This document shows positions 28,201 to 40,928 of a stretch of 64,000 nucleotides of DNA, piece by piece. Source of the DNA: Aphis gossypii (Eukaryota; Arthropoda; Insecta; Hemiptera; Aphididae); assembly GCF_020184175.1 (NCBI RefSeq), contig NC_065530.1, positions 63,465,260-63,529,259 of the forward strand, read 5' to 3'. Within the stretch, counting starts at the first letter, position 1. Every line of letters starts with the position of its first letter. Both the position numbers and the translations under genes were made by a program. Below the pieces are notes generated by a model. The model ran no database searches. It was not told where the DNA came from and worked only from the letters and a program-made list of their open reading frames with translations.

Positions 28201-31200
28201 TGTTGCAGACGGCACGGTAATTATTGTACGTCCACCAATAATGTTTAATAATAACCTAAAGGGTAATTTAGTAAGACGTGCTAACCAACCAGCACAACAA
28301 ATAAATTTATAATATCAGTGAACAATAATGTACCTATACAAATAACAATTTTAGATAATTTGTCGAAAGTTACAAGTTATAAACATGAATTAATATTGCA
28401 ATACATATTATAATGTATTATGTTATATGTCATTCTACCCACAACAATAAATTACACACATGTGAATGTGGAACAATCTATCGTTCATATTGCATTATTT
28501 CAATCACGTTTTGTTTTATTTGCCAATCATGTGGTCATTTAGTCATTACCCATTTTTGAAAAACATACGTAATACTCTAAACTAGTATAATATTTTGATA
28601 GCTTTCATTCAATTATCTTTAAATTATGTTATTATACTATGAGTTATCTAAATTGCTACTAGATTATACAGATAACACTTGTTTTTCACAAATAAAATTT
28701 TAAATATTTAGTATAAATAAAAAAGTTGTACACTTTAATTTATACGTGAATATACTTATTAAAAAAAGAAAATAAGCATAACGGCAAATTATATACAAGT
28801 GAATTGGTAACTTTTTAATTACCTTCTTATATTATTATATCAATATACTAGGTAACTAATGTTATCAGATATCATATATCAATACGCACTTCAAGCATAT
28901 TTAGGAAATATCTTTCACGCGTGAAAATTAAAATAATTACGTTTTAAATTATATAATATATTCTTGTGAACCATACAATTCGTATTTTTAGACTTTTAAT
29001 GCTAATTGTTGTAGCACTATATAACTTTATATTAGAAAACTACTATCTACTGGCACAATCCAAAACAAAAATGCAATTTCATAAGATATTGGATATGTCC
29101 AAGTGTCCAACGCGCATAAAAATACGTAATATGAAAAACAAAATATACTAACATTTGAACCAACGCGTTATTATGTATATAATACATATTATTAATTATT
29201 ATACACAAACTAAGAAAAAAAATAAAATAGCATGCATTTTGACAAAAAAAGATCACTTGACTAAAAAATACATCGTACCTACATAAAACAATATGTGTAA
29301 CGGCTACTTTAGTATCGAATTTCATCAACCTGTTTAATAGGAAATACGAGAAAAGGATAACCATAGGACCATTATTTGGGGTGAACATTTGACAAGGAAA
29401 AAAACACGATTCACAAATTTGAATTCCTTCATTTGTACGGCTTCTTACAACGAAATATATATGTAGAACATTACAGTACTGTAGTACTGAACGTCTGCAC
29501 CTATTCAATATTCATGCTTGTCAGTTGTCACCCGAATGTATAGAAAAATGATTCCTTTTTTATAATTATAATAAAATATATTGAAAATATTATTAAAATT
29601 GATTTCATTAACTCCAAGTTAAAAATATGATGAAACATATAAACTTTATAACATGAAAAATACTACTATGTTTTTCAAGAAAAAAATATATTATTTATTT
29701 ATAGCCTTTTTGTCACCTTATAAGTTGCAATCAATGAAAAACACACCAAGTTATTAAATTATTAAGTATAAAAGAAATGTTATGATAGATAGTTAGTCCG
29801 GTATATATGATAAATAAATGGTGGTCAGAAAAGAGAACTAAACAAAAAATACTGTAGATAAAGACTTAAAACTACTAAAGATGAATAATTGTTAGCTTCT
29901 AATAAATTTATACTTATATTAAAAAAATTATGAACCACTACACATTCATATATGTTCTAAGGTTACAAATTATTGAAATTATATTATTTTTTTACGAGTA
30001 AAATTATATTTAATATTTTAAAAGGTTAAAAACAAAACTTTTAAAACATAGTTTTTAATTACTTACTATAATAAAAGCAAAATATAAATATTTGCTACTC
30101 TATATAATACATGATTTAAATTAATTTTAAAAAATTAATATTTTTAATCTTTTGCTATATAAAACACTAATGAGTATTTTATCTTTAAGTTCCATTTAAT
30201 ACATCTAATTGCATACTTAGTAATTTTAATGGAGAAGTAATTAAATAATAGAATTGAAACAATTACACATACATGTAGTTAGACCTATTATTTAAATTAG
30301 TTATTAACATGAGCAATATTCATCAAACTATCTTTTCAGATTTAATTAAGTTATAGGTACTTTATAATTCTATATACTTACGAAAATAGTTTAATGTTTC
30401 ACGAATATATTCTTTTGAAAGACTGGCTGTATCAACTTCGTCTTCATTTAATGCTGGACTAGGAATATACCAATCTTTATTTTCATAACCTAAAATTGTA
30501 CAAAATATTCATTAAAATAAATTGGCTTATTTAATAGTGGTAAATAAAACATAATAGGTATATTATTTTAGGTTCTTTTTTAAAAATGTAAAATAATGTA
30601 AGACATTAACAAAATTAAATAATTGTATGGGAATTTAATGTAAACATTAACAAAGAATTTTTAGTTAATATACATTAATATATATTAACAAAAATAAAAG
30701 ATTTCATTTTTACCAGTAAATTGTGTTAAAGTGTCTGCTCTCAATTTGTATTGTGGTATGGTTTCTTCCAGCAAACTGATTAACTCAACTTCTGGAAGTT
30801 CATCATTACTGCATATTTCTAAAAACAAAATAGTTATAACTAGGTATGTATAATTATAGTAGGTATAGTTAAACTTATTTCTACAATACATGAAACAAGA
30901 AGATTTTGAATATTATATATTTTTTTAAGTGTTTAGTAAATTCATTCATTTTAGTTAGTAACTTATTTGAAAACAAAACAGTTTTCTAATTCAAACCAGA
31001 GAAACATTTGAGATAGTATTCAAAGCAATAAGCAGTAATAATAAATCATTTAAAATTATGAGCTGAGTAGACACTAAATTGGTGTTTATCCAAATTCTGT
31101 GACGTATTGCTGCTACCTAGTACAAATGACTTTTTCATAAATTATTCAACGTAAGATTATAAGTCATCATATTTCCTAAACAAAAGGTGTTAATATAAAT

Positions 31201-31368
31201 CAAAAAATCAAAAAAGTTTAGAGTTTAGACACTGAACACATGATTTTTTTAGTTAACAGACCTACCTGATTCCCAAGTATTTAAAATGTCTTGTTGTCTT
31301 TGATCAAATCGGTTCCCTTTGTTTTTAAATCGTGGTCGACATATACGATCATCAGGACAAGGAAACAT
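7260..31368 (-). CDS. milt: Milton / TRAK trafficking kinesin-binding protein (long form)
   Basis: Thirteen coding exons read leftward: 31266-31368, 30714-30818, 30382-30489, 10643-10719, 10275-10479, 9825-10138, 9041-9348, 8794-8961, 8510-8726, 8157-8437, 7788-8095, 7604-7719 and 7260-7541. All join in phase, giving 863 residues. The ATG at 31368 has an in-frame TAA five codons upstream. The HAP1_N-type region shows LPEVELISLLEE (exon 2), the DWYIPSP block (exon 3) and QMTKTYNDIEAVTQLLAE (exon 4). Long coiled coils follow in exons 5-7 (about residues 107-350). The milton-type region has SEDLANALKRLTPASIKARR in exon 9. Later exons are Ser/Pro-rich and probably disordered. The family links kinesin-1 and dynein to Miro on mitochondria and drives their transport along microtubules. 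The 19.7-kb intron between exons 3 and 4 holds alternative exons (separate entries). TRAK1, TRAK2 and HAP1 are vertebrate homologues. Confidence 0.93.
19376..19446 (-). CDS. Candidate alternative 3' terminal exon, Ser/Arg-rich
   Basis: Read leftward, the sequence has a good acceptor (a TTGTGACAG ending just above 19446). It then encodes FNNRRSSSTDSLSSSLPRR plus RSG and a TAA at 19376-19378. The exon begins with two bases (GT), so it accepts only phase-1 donors. That is exactly the phase of the three milton-strand donors at 30382, 26668 and 20301. Composition is much less AT-rich than the flanks. It could end a short milton isoform or a separate nested gene. I do not recognise the tail. Confidence 0.42.
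20301..20535 (-). CDS. Candidate milton-locus exon, acidic, without its own ATG
   Basis: A GC-rich island in AT-rich intron DNA. From an acceptor (CATTGCAG, AG at 20536-20537) a frame of 78 codons runs to a donor after 20301 (GAAG/GTACTA, phase 1). It encodes PPSGVFGPGPVGHP, then an acidic stretch with FCCSSDDDDRPLARW, then RDDDEQLLVE. The frame has no ATG, and TAA at 20548-20550 closes it upstream, so it cannot be an ordinary AUG-starting first exon. Its donor phase matches milton exon 4 (10719) and the candidate exon at 19446. The supplying upstream exon must end in phase 0 and was not found. Coding character is convincing, but assignment to milton is an inference. Confidence 0.5.
26668..26974 (-). 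CDS. milt: Alternative first coding exon of milton
   Basis: The ATG at 26974 opens a 102-codon frame (MSIRDDHEDVNRIQLATCKD..., then a stretch including SGSEDVC-like and SSDKPPRIRMILPELNR residues). It ends at a donor after 26668 (AATAGAG/GTAAAA) in phase 1. Splicing to exon 4 at 10719 gives ...PELNR-V-LCSNRVSQ, keeps frame, and predicts an isoform of about 860 residues. That isoform lacks the long form's first 106 residues, including LPEVELISLLEE. The exon is Ser/Asp/Glu-rich and probably disordered. An upstream short ATG-AAA-TGA lies just 5' of the start. No other acceptor in this intron with known coding sequence fits as well, so I assign it to milton. Transcript evidence is needed to confirm. 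Confidence 0.65.
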
Positions 31369-32261
31369 TGCCTCAAATAATTAAAAACCTACCAAATTCT
31401 TTTAAGTTAATATATATATATATTTTTAATATCAAACTAAAACAAGCCTAAGTTGATAGATATTGTAAACGTAAAAATCTCACAATTTGTAAACATTTAA
31501 AAAACATAAAATGTAAATTTGTTTATGCGCACCTTGATTACGACCACACAATCTGGTAAAACATAAAGGAAGCATGATGTCTTTTAAAGTACTACAAATT
31601 ATTTCTTAAATTAACTGAATAGGTAATAATATGAAAGAACACATAAACTTAACTACCATTCCATATGGCTGTGATAGAGAAAATACGGTTATGAAGTCAA
31701 TGAAGTGGAAATTTTTGATGAGAATTAGTTCCAGTTACAAAATGCAGGCAGTTTTCTTTTGTGCACTAGATATTTAAAAATTGATCAACATTCATGGTAT
31801 TGCTATTGTTATTATTATTTTTTCCCCAGCTCTTATGTATGAGTTTACACAGTTTTAAATATGTATTACATACTTTGATTAACAAAAATGTTTAATTTAA
31901 TTTAAAGTAGCCAATTAAATTCTATTAAACATGTAAATGAAACTGTTTAGACACCGTCAATCGCTGACAGACTGTGACGTTGTTGCTTAAAAATACCGGC
32001 ACAAAATGCACTAGATATTTGGCACTTGTACATTTGGACATGAACCAAACAGCAACAGAATCAAAATGGTTTGTGATAGGATATTTGAATATAAAAGCAT
32101 AATAATTACTATATACTACTTTTATATATAATTAATATGTCTACACCCATAAAGTAATTCTTATAAAATTAATATATATTACCAGTTAAAGTATAAACGC
32201 TACAAGTTTTTTTCGAGGCTTGTCTACTCAAATGAGATGACTCACGAAGCAGCTTTTTTAC

Positions 32262-32319
32262 CCCGGACGCCTCCAGCTTGATTAAAATGTAACTCAGTTG
32301 GCCTCAATTTTGCTAATAA
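32262..32319 (-). CDS. Candidate upstream exon of milton locus
   Basis: Read leftward, a strong acceptor (polypyrimidine then TTTCAG, just above 32319) is followed by 19 open codons, LLAKLRPTELHFNQAGGVR. A phase-1 donor (CCGGG/GTAAAA) follows at 32262. Phase 1 would join exon 2 at 30818 in frame, giving ...GGVR-E-ICSNDELPEV, and so bypass exon 1. The frame stays open for about 30 codons beyond the donor. It has no ATG, so a start exon further upstream would be needed, or this is simply a 5' UTR exon. The peptide is not recognised. Confidence 0.35.
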
Positions 32320-34405
32320 CTGAAATCAAAATCAACAATAAGTACTATTATTGTAATAAAGTTATTAAAAATTACACATTAATATGTAAACAGGTAATAT
32401 TATTATAATTTATACAAAAAGTATACAGATGTTTATAGGTGTAATAGGTTTAATGTTAGACTCTCAGAAAATTGTAAGTACAATATTATTCATGAATTAA
32501 AATTAAAAAAAATATTTAATAAAACCTAATATGACTACTTGGTTATTATACCTATTACATGACAATAAAAACTTATATATCTAATAATTATAATTTATAA
32601 CAAACTATCCTATTGTAACTTATAACTGTTTATAACAATATCAAAAATTGTTAAATATTTTTAGAAATTAAAGAAACAAGATTACATTAAAAAACATTTT
32701 GATTATTATGCCATCATAAAAATGAAAAATTTAGACACTTAGCATTTAAATGAATAAAATTAAAAAATGTAATTATTATAATTATTTGTCTATGTAATCT
32801 TGAATTATAGTTTATTTGTATTTTATTTAACTAGAACATTATACTTAAAACATTTCAACTTTAGCAGATTAAACTCAATATATTGATATATATATTATAT
32901 TGAGGATGGGGACAATAAAATCCCCCTCACATCTAATTGCTACAGCTATTAAACTAACAAAACCCAAAAGTAAATAACTTTTCCCGAAATGACACACCTA
33001 ATCATTATTACATAAATAAAATACATTAAATTTTTATATTTTTAATAACTTTAAATCTTACTTAAGTTATAAAAAATAATATTATCAATTTAAGAAATAT
33101 AATAGAGAATAAAACAATAAGATAATAAACCTAAGATAATATATTTAGATGGTGCTTAGAAAGTTCTATAATATTTAGATTGTAATAATATTGTACAAAA
33201 AAAAAATTGAGGAAAAATATGAGCCATTTTTATTTTAGTTAAGCTACTTAACCAGAGATTTAATTATTGAATAAATAGCTAAATAAAAGTAACTTCTGAA
33301 TAATTTTTCACTTTTAAACATCTATAGATAAAAGATATTTACAAGGATATTCGTAAATAGAAATAATAACAAACATTGATATATCTTAACAAATTTAATA
33401 TTGACCATTTGACCAAGACCCAAAATTTTTTAACAAATAGGTTAAAATGGAGATAGTTTTTATTTAACCTTGAAAATATTAAATTAGTAGCCAAGTTTAT
33501 TTAAGTTATTTTTTACTACCTATTTCTATGAAAATTAATCATTATTTTCTAAGTACAACAAGTACTTATTTTATAAAGCAATAAATATAAAATGTATTGC
33601 TAAGTAATATTTTAAGCTCAAAGATCACTTATCAATACATCTATAGTTGTTATTTTTAATAATAAAACTATTATTCACAAATACATTTCTTAAATAATAA
33701 GTCATAAATATCATATTAGAACTTATAACAATATGATTCATATACTTATTTAAACCTTGAAAATGTTATGAACATACATGGATTTTATACAGAAAAATTT
33801 AGAAAAATAAATTATACACAATGAATTACTACATGCATACATATTAATTTATTGATACGTAGTATTTATTAGTTTATAACATTGTAACGCGTGAAACTAA
33901 GAAAATGTTGATCGAGATGTTGGTATTATACATATTTTATTAATTAATTATTTAAAATAAACAAGTATGATTCACATCTATAGCCTATAGGAGTGGCTAT
34001 TGAAATTAAAATAATCAATAAATCTAAGATTCAATACGTATATAATTAAATAATATTGTCTCAAAATGTGGTCTTTTAAAATTGCCATCTAAAGCTACAA
34101 AAGAGAAACTGTATCCAACTTATTTTACTTGCATCCAATATTTATGTGCATATATAGACATTCCAAAACAAAGAGGGACAAAAAGAAACTACTCATCATA
34201 AAAATGTTATGGGAAATTAATGGATCTGTTTGAAATTAAAATAGGGAATATGAAAAGTGAAAAAAAAGTTATCTAAAAAGGTTAAAATATAATAAGACAA
34301 ATATCAGTTTTTCTGAGAGCCAAATAATTTATTGGTGTATACTGACTATATATAGGAGCTGGTAAAAATCTCAAAGGCAATGTTTTTATCAGAAAACTTA
34401 CAATA

Positions 34406-34549
34406 AAATTACCAAAGAGAAGACCTTGTCAGCTATGATTAGATAGAATGAAGAATATTTCAGATATTGATAAGTCAATGTGATTCGACAACATAGTGCA
34501 CCAGAATGGATGGAAAAGTTTAGTAGATGCATGCAATAGGCTTCAATAA
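34406..34549 (+). mobile_element. Decayed non-LTR retrotransposon, C-terminal fragment
   Basis: One frame of 48 codons with internal stops reads KLPKRRPCQL, stop, LDRMKNISDIDKSM, stop, and ends GWKSLVDACNRLQ. This matches the familiar tail of jockey/CR1/RTE-type ORF2 proteins (R-RP-G-P--RW-D-V, then REEWR-LV-AA--L). Decay may extend back to about 34080. It is a dead copy. Confidence 0.6.
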
Positions 34550-35499
34550 CTTGAGGATACAAGTAAAATATGTTAATTAGTCAATTTATTTTCAATTTTT
34601 AATTAAGAACAATGAAAAAACTTTTTTCATAAACATTTTTCTTTACATTATCTGCAACTGCCAATTTTTAATTAAGCACTCCCAATAAATATATTTTTTA
34701 AATGTTTCGTGCATAGTTTTATTGATAATTTATTTGTTTTTAACAAAACTAATTATTTTAACAGTATAAAACTATAAATACATAAAACAACATAATGACG
34801 TCATTATCTTTGATATTTAAAGCTATTGTATAGACCTAATATTTGTAATTTAATATAATATTTAATCTAATTTAATTTAATCAACATTGTCATAATTTTA
34901 TAACTGTACATCATTCAATAGTTAATCATAATTACATGCACAAGTCATTTATAACATACATAATTCATTACACAATTTTTATATGTGTAGGTAATTGACA
35001 TATATTTTACATGCCTAAATGTAAATATAAACTTATTATATAGGTAAGTACCTAATCATTATATCACAACCTAATAGTAATTATAAGTATATATATCATA
35101 TTAACTTTTTATAAGTAAAAACCTGTTTCTCTACCTACACAATTATAATAAGGTTAAATATTAAATCATAAGTATTTTTTATTAATTTAACGTTTGGCCA
35201 CAAGTTAGGCATATGAATGTCCATTGATTACACTCAGATAGCACAACAGATATAATCAGTTATTGTAGCTGGTATGTGCGATTCTTTTGTAAACAATCAA
35301 CAGTATCTATGACTTATTAAGCGGCCATCAGATTGCAAACAAAACAAGCAAAATGAAGCAAATCAAACAAGAAAAAAAAGATAAATACAAATCAGGAGAG
35401 AAATGAATAACTTATCCGAGTTTTAACACCCTTTGAAGACCATCGCTTTGGGTGTACTGTTTTACCTCCTATCGCACATGAAATTAGAGGGTTTTGTTA

Positions 35500-35960
35500 A
35501 GTACTCACATGAACGGTCGTGTCCCCAAACCTCAATAACAAAGAACTCAACTGGTAATCGCGAACCCCGACGGCGGACTACTTTGCATGGTTTATGTTAT
35601 AAAACAAGAGCACAACGACATCGTAGACGGCGAGATGAACGAATAACGAATGCGTTCGCGAACAATAAAAACGACCGATGATGATAATCGTAACGGATTT
35701 AATTCAGACGACAAACGATTGTCGACGGCTAAATACTAACGATTAAAGAATCATTTCCCGAGAGCTGATAGTCAATGCTGTTGGTGACTTTCCAACTCTG
35801 AGGGGACATCCACAGATCAGTAATCAGTAGATTAACTAGCGGTCGGATGGTGGAAGAGAGGTGCAAACTGTAAGAGTGCAAAAATAATAGACAGGAGCGC
35901 GAAAACAAAATAAACAGTATATTGTACTGGTCACGGGGGGTTTGCAGCTGTTTCAAAGGT
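35500..35960 (-). promoter_or_regulatory. Probable milton upstream promoter / untranslated first exon
   Basis: A block much richer in G, C and CpG than its surroundings (for example, GCGAACCCCGACGGCGG near 35560 and TGCGTTCGCGAAC near 35652). On the minus strand it ends with a consensus donor (TTCAT/GTGAGT, exon edge at 35509). Short upstream ATG frames terminate within it. Position and orientation fit a 5' UTR exon spliced toward the milton start at 31368, where an AG/GT acceptor-like site lies about 20 bases above the ATG. No TATA box could be assigned. Confidence 0.4.
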
Positions 35961-36389
35961 TGGGCTCACTATTATCACACACTGATAACGGTTATTGCGC
36001 AGTGTCGCCGAGAAAAAAAGAAATACATTATCCGCTAAATCTTTTATTATCGAAATATTATTATTTAACTTCATCTTAGTTCATAGTGTTCGTACTTATG
36101 TTTTATTAATAAAAAAAAAATACTATAAAATATGATACTCAATGATGAGTATCATCAGAGAACAATTCAATATCATTGACATTATCCCTAAAAAAAGAGA
36201 ACTTGTTTCTCCAAGATATCCAATCTTGTAAGTTTCATGTTATGATCTATTATGTTACTTTATATAATAAAAAATATTATTTAATCAAAAAATTACTATC
36301 CACACTTGTCTGATAGCCGATAGGTATCTTGCTACCTTCGTTATAATAACACAGTTATAATTTTTCCAACACGGGAGGGTTTATGGAGT

Positions 36390-37200
36390 TTAAACGTCCA
36401 ACCATTGGCTGTATTTTTTTAGATTCTGAAGTGATGAATGACGTATTGATTTTAACTTCGGGGGTAGTTTCCGATAGCAAAGTGAATATCCTTGGTGCAT
36501 TATAGAGGTCAAAAGTAAACATTTTCCAACAGTTTAAAAAAAAAAATCCAAAAAAAAAGTGACGGAAAAACTGGAATTTTTATGCAAAACTAATTTTCAA
36601 CTAAATCGATTTTTTATATGGTTGTAACTCAAAAAATAAACACTGTAAGTACTTGAAATTGTCACTAAATCTTTGTATTAGTGTCATCTATGTACAGTAA
36701 AATTATCAAAATATTTAGAATTTTTTTGAGCTATTTAAAGACAACTGAAATTTTCGATTTTTCTGAGAATTTTTTTTTGAAGTGTCAATAAAAAATTTTG
36801 GATGTTCAAAATAACTTGAAAATTTAATACATGGTTCCTAATAAATATTGTTCTAATTGTAATTAAAAAAAAATCAAAAATCATTGGTCACAATTTTTTT
36901 TTTTATAAGCTTTTATAGTTTAAAATTTTACAAAATATGTCGAAATCGCGAAAATTGGCAAGTAATTTTGTAGTTGAAAAATCATAAAAATTTTAGTGTT
37001 TATTTCTAAGGTTAAGAAATTCAACCCTACGTTTTCCTTCAAATAGCTATAGAGAAAACTCTAAATATCATTATAGGAAAAATTTTATGAACGTTTGAAT
37101 TTTAAATTTTTACGAAATCGCGTAACGATTATTATGATTACGGGGGTATTTTAGTAAATTTTCAGAGCCCCCTCCCCAATTGAAAATACCTGAGAACGTC
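36390..37200. repeat. Non-coding interspersed-repeat-like block
   Basis: A stretch with many A/T homopolymers, a GATTCTGAAG-TGATGAATGACG segment near 36421 and AAATCGATTTTTTATATGG near 36604. It ends in a C-rich, A-poor piece near 37160. It has no coding frame and differs in texture from both flanks. From memory it resembles abundant non-coding aphid repeats, which I cannot verify here. No terminal repeats were found. Confidence 0.4.
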
Positions 37201-37339
37201 ACTTAGAACAAGACCAAGACAAGACAAACAACCTCCAAAACTGATTTTATAACTTGAGAATAAATATATAATGTAACCGAATGTCTAAATCTATTCACAA
37301 AATATCTTTACATCAAACTTTGTTAAAAATTATCCCTTA

Positions 37340-37810
37340 TATTTATGTATCAAACTTTGGGTAAGGTTAAAAATTCAAGTATAAAAAATATCCTTAAATC
37401 CGGTCATGAAATTTACGCATTATTACAATACTCAGGTGCACCTACTGCACCTTATGTTATGTATTATCACTATTATCAATACCTAAATCTCCAAGACCAT
37501 GTTCTCTATTATACGATCACGGCTTCCAATTACTTCCTTAACTTGCTTCTCAATATAACAAAAAAAATGTTTTCCACAAAAAGCAGAAATCGCCCAATCC
37601 ATCATTCAATCACTATCTTACCAAAACAACTCCTCACGCCTTTTAAAAACCAAAAACGCAACTGGCCAAGACACTATCTAATTAAATACCCAGAGACATA
37701 CACGTATAATATCTTTGATCTTTTTCTAACAATGTTGGTCTCCCGGTTACATAAGCGGGGTGTGTGGGAGGCGCAGTCCATTTATTATTATGTCTATGTA
37801 ATTACCACAT
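37340..37810 (+). mobile_element. Decayed non-LTR retrotransposon, reverse-transcriptase fragment
   Basis: The piece KTKNATGQDTI (about 37640-37670) matches the start of the LINE reverse-transcriptase domain (K--KA-G-D-I). It is followed in the same frame, after stops, by CWSPGYISGVCGRRSPF, which fits the next conserved block (L--G--P--W----V). Upstream, KKCFPQKAEIAQSIIQS fits the linker before the domain. A 168-codon open frame across the same bases (37345-37851) is a different frame and lacks these motifs. The copy is inactive. Confidence 0.55.
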
Positions 37811-40800
37811 ACGTAAGTACTAGAAAAATTATTAAGAAAAAACTGTTTTGACGAATGTATTAATCGTTGAGCTATCGCATTATATGTGGATCAAAACGCT
37901 AATAAAAAAAATAATAATTCATAGTATTTAAATAATGAAATTTAAAATTTGAAGCGATATTACTGGATAAGCCATTCACTTAAACCGAAATGTCTAGGTA
38001 CTACCTAATAACAAATTAAATCATAACTTTTAATTTTTAATTATTGTGTTGTACCCACATGCAAATTCTAAATATATTCCATTATAATAACAAAAAATAT
38101 TATTATTTTAATCACCATATTAATTATTAAATGTTAATCAGTAAACTGCCACACTAATATAATATTAATTAATAGATATAGATTGTAATCATAATAATGT
38201 GTATAGGTATGTATTAATTAGTAAAAGTATTTTTTTATACTTATTCACATTTTATTTTTATTTAATTAGTTTTATTTGTTTTCGATAGAAATTTTTTTAA
38301 GCTTAGATATAAATATTTTGTTAAATAATTAAAATACTAAACGTGTACACTCAAATAGTCAAATTGATTATATTATAATTATATATGTGTGACGTATAGA
38401 AATTAAAAAATAAAGGACAAAATTATGTTAGGTACCTATGTTGTAAGTACATACATGACAATTATTTACAGGTAAAACAAGGTTTTGAATGAAACATTTA
38501 GAAACCAACGATGTATAATTTTAAATACCTATATTTATAATGATATGCAAATTATAAATTCAATACGTAGGTACCAAATAATTTAAATTTTTTTTTTTAA
38601 AACTACACAGGCGAAGCCTGGACGTAATAAGTGTCACTACTCACTGGCCTGAGTAATCATTTTATTTTTTAGTTAGTAGATTACCTACTACATTAAAATA
38701 TATATAAATTGATGGAAAATTTAAATATTAAATATCAATGAATGTACTAGTCATTTCCTGGATAGGTTTTTTTTTAATATATCTAGTTAAAATTAATAAT
38801 ACAAACAAAATATTACAATATAGTATTATAGTAATATATGGTTTCTAAATAAAATTCTTTTATGTAGGTAGTTATTATTTTATTTCTCGATTTGAGTTAC
38901 TGGATATTGCCTCGGCTAAATTGTTTTTTGTATACAATCATCATTAAATTTAAAAAATTCAAAAAATAACACCTCTTTTCCACTTTAAGTTTGAAATGTA
39001 CACGAAAATGCACTAAATAACACCGAGCGTACAAATAACCAAATTGAAGGTTTCAAGTTTCAATAATAGATTCTCTAAGTTAGCACCCTTTTATTTGGAA
39101 CCTTATTAAAAAAAATGATATTGGTAGTTGCAGCTGATGAAATGAAACATAAACAGCGGTTATTAGGCACTGTTCAACCAAAAAAAAAAAAAAAAACTTA
39201 AGAAGTATGATATAAGCAGTATTGATATAAGCAACGTAATCTACCGAATTTTTTATTAGCTAGGTATCTCACACCATAAGATTAAAATTATAAATTCTAT
39301 GATAATTTGTGTTTTATATTGATGCAAATGAATTATGCATTTAATATTATCATATTTTTATATTTTAAAAAGATATTCTAAATTATTTGAATTATATTAT
39401 TTTAAGTCTAGTGTTAGAAAAAAAATTAACTACCTAATTAATTAAGTTTTTGAAAAAAAAAAACAAAAATATGTCAATTGTTTTTTCCCTAGATTTGTTC
39501 GCTTAGGGGACATTAAGATAGTAATAGCTAGGAACCTAATTAGTATATTGTTGTTCTTTTATTTATAATAAACTACCAAACCATTAACTTTTTTTATATT
39601 TCTAAATTAATACAATTTTTAACTAACAAAATGTATAATATTTTTATAACATGTATAAAATGATAATAGGGAAATGAATGCATCTCTCTTCAATCCTTCT
39701 TCTAAGGTATCTCACTTTAAGTGTATGGTTGAAAACAGCCTCCAAATTTTTAGTTGAGTCACTGCTTTAAGTGTTACGAGTTGATGATTTTAAAAAAATA
39801 TTAAGTTGTACAAATATAATATACCTTAATACTGTCTTAAGAACAATGAAGTCTATGTCCAATGCAACATGATTGTATTAGGTTGTCTAGGTCTAAAATA
39901 TTTGGCGGTCATTATAAGTTTATCAATTACCTTTTTATTAATTTTATTTCAGATCTATGATCTTAATTTGCATATTTTCATGTTATTCCGTATTACAATT
40001 TAAAATAGGTTAAGTTATTTAAAATATGACTTTTAAATTCATTTTGTATTATTAATTATGATTAATAAATAATAATTGTTTTAAATTATATTAAAATTGG
40101 TTTTTTTTTTTGTTTTAAAAATTTTATCATGTGTTACTTGTATACATATATTATAAATGTAAAAGTTTTTTTTTTTTAGTGGACATATTTAAAAGTATTA
40201 ATCTTTAGTTTTTCCACGCTTGTATATTGACTTCTATTTATTCAATAAAATTACTGAAAACATGATTAGATTTCACAAACACCTAATATATTTAAATTCA
40301 TTTTTTCGCCTCAATATTATTAACATTTAATTATTTATAATTATAAAAATTTGATTTTGAAGAATTTAGGAATTTAAATTAAAATTATTTCAAGTAAACT
40401 TCATGAAAAAATTAAAAAATGACCAAGTGCAATTGGTAAAGTAGCCACTAAGTCTATGTTGATAGATAACAGAGACTGGGACGTCTAGATCGAATTAAAT
40501 AAATTACAATGATTTACTCAACATGACTAAGTACACCAAGTATTTACTATAAAGTAAAGCAGATTCCCAGTTTTTCTGTAGTAATCTGTATGAAACCTCT
40601 AATTTCTTCTATCATGATTAAATTTATAAATGTATAATCAGTTTTGAACAAATATAAAACACAATTTATTAATTTAAATTATATTGTAATAGTTTTTTTT
40701 TTTAAAAAAAATTACATAATATTCTCGATATAATTAAAGAAAACATTTTTAACTATTCATTATTTAATAAATATAATATGTTTAGGATACCATCAGGTAT

Positions 40801-40928
40801 ACGGACAGTCAAATAATTTTTAAAAAGGTTACACTTAACATAGATATTATTGTACCTTTGTTTTAACAATGTACTATCATTTATTTATTACCTTTTAAGA
40901 TACATTTGTCATAAATGTTTATGTATAA

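Larger units (their letters stand above)
10720..30381 (-). other. Large milton intron (exon 3 to exon 4)
   Basis: 19.7 kb of strongly AT-rich DNA. It contains the alternative first exon at 26668-26974, candidate exons at 20301-20535 and 19376-19446, and less AT-rich blocks at about 10840-11050, 22860-22990 and 28060-28230 that may be internal promoters or 5' UTR. The rest (notably 11050-19370 and 23000-26600) shows only AT-rich filler and short chance open frames. I could not recognise a nested gene on either strand. Confidence 0.6.

Noticed and set aside
29047..29508. 153-codon minus-strand frame with Cys and hydrophobic residues
   Set aside because: Long but without family resemblance or base-composition change. 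The length is plausible by chance where stops are avoided by TTT/ATT-rich codons.
35433..35681. 82-codon frame beginning with a signal-peptide-like stretch, possible secreted peptide
   Set aside because: It overlaps a CpG-rich promoter-like block read better on the other strand. The basic C-terminal half looks like GC-rich non-coding sequence. No donor or poly(A) context.
37345..37851. 168-codon open frame as a gene
   Set aside because: The recognisable reverse-transcriptase motif lies in a different frame of the same bases, so this frame is a by-product of a dead LINE.
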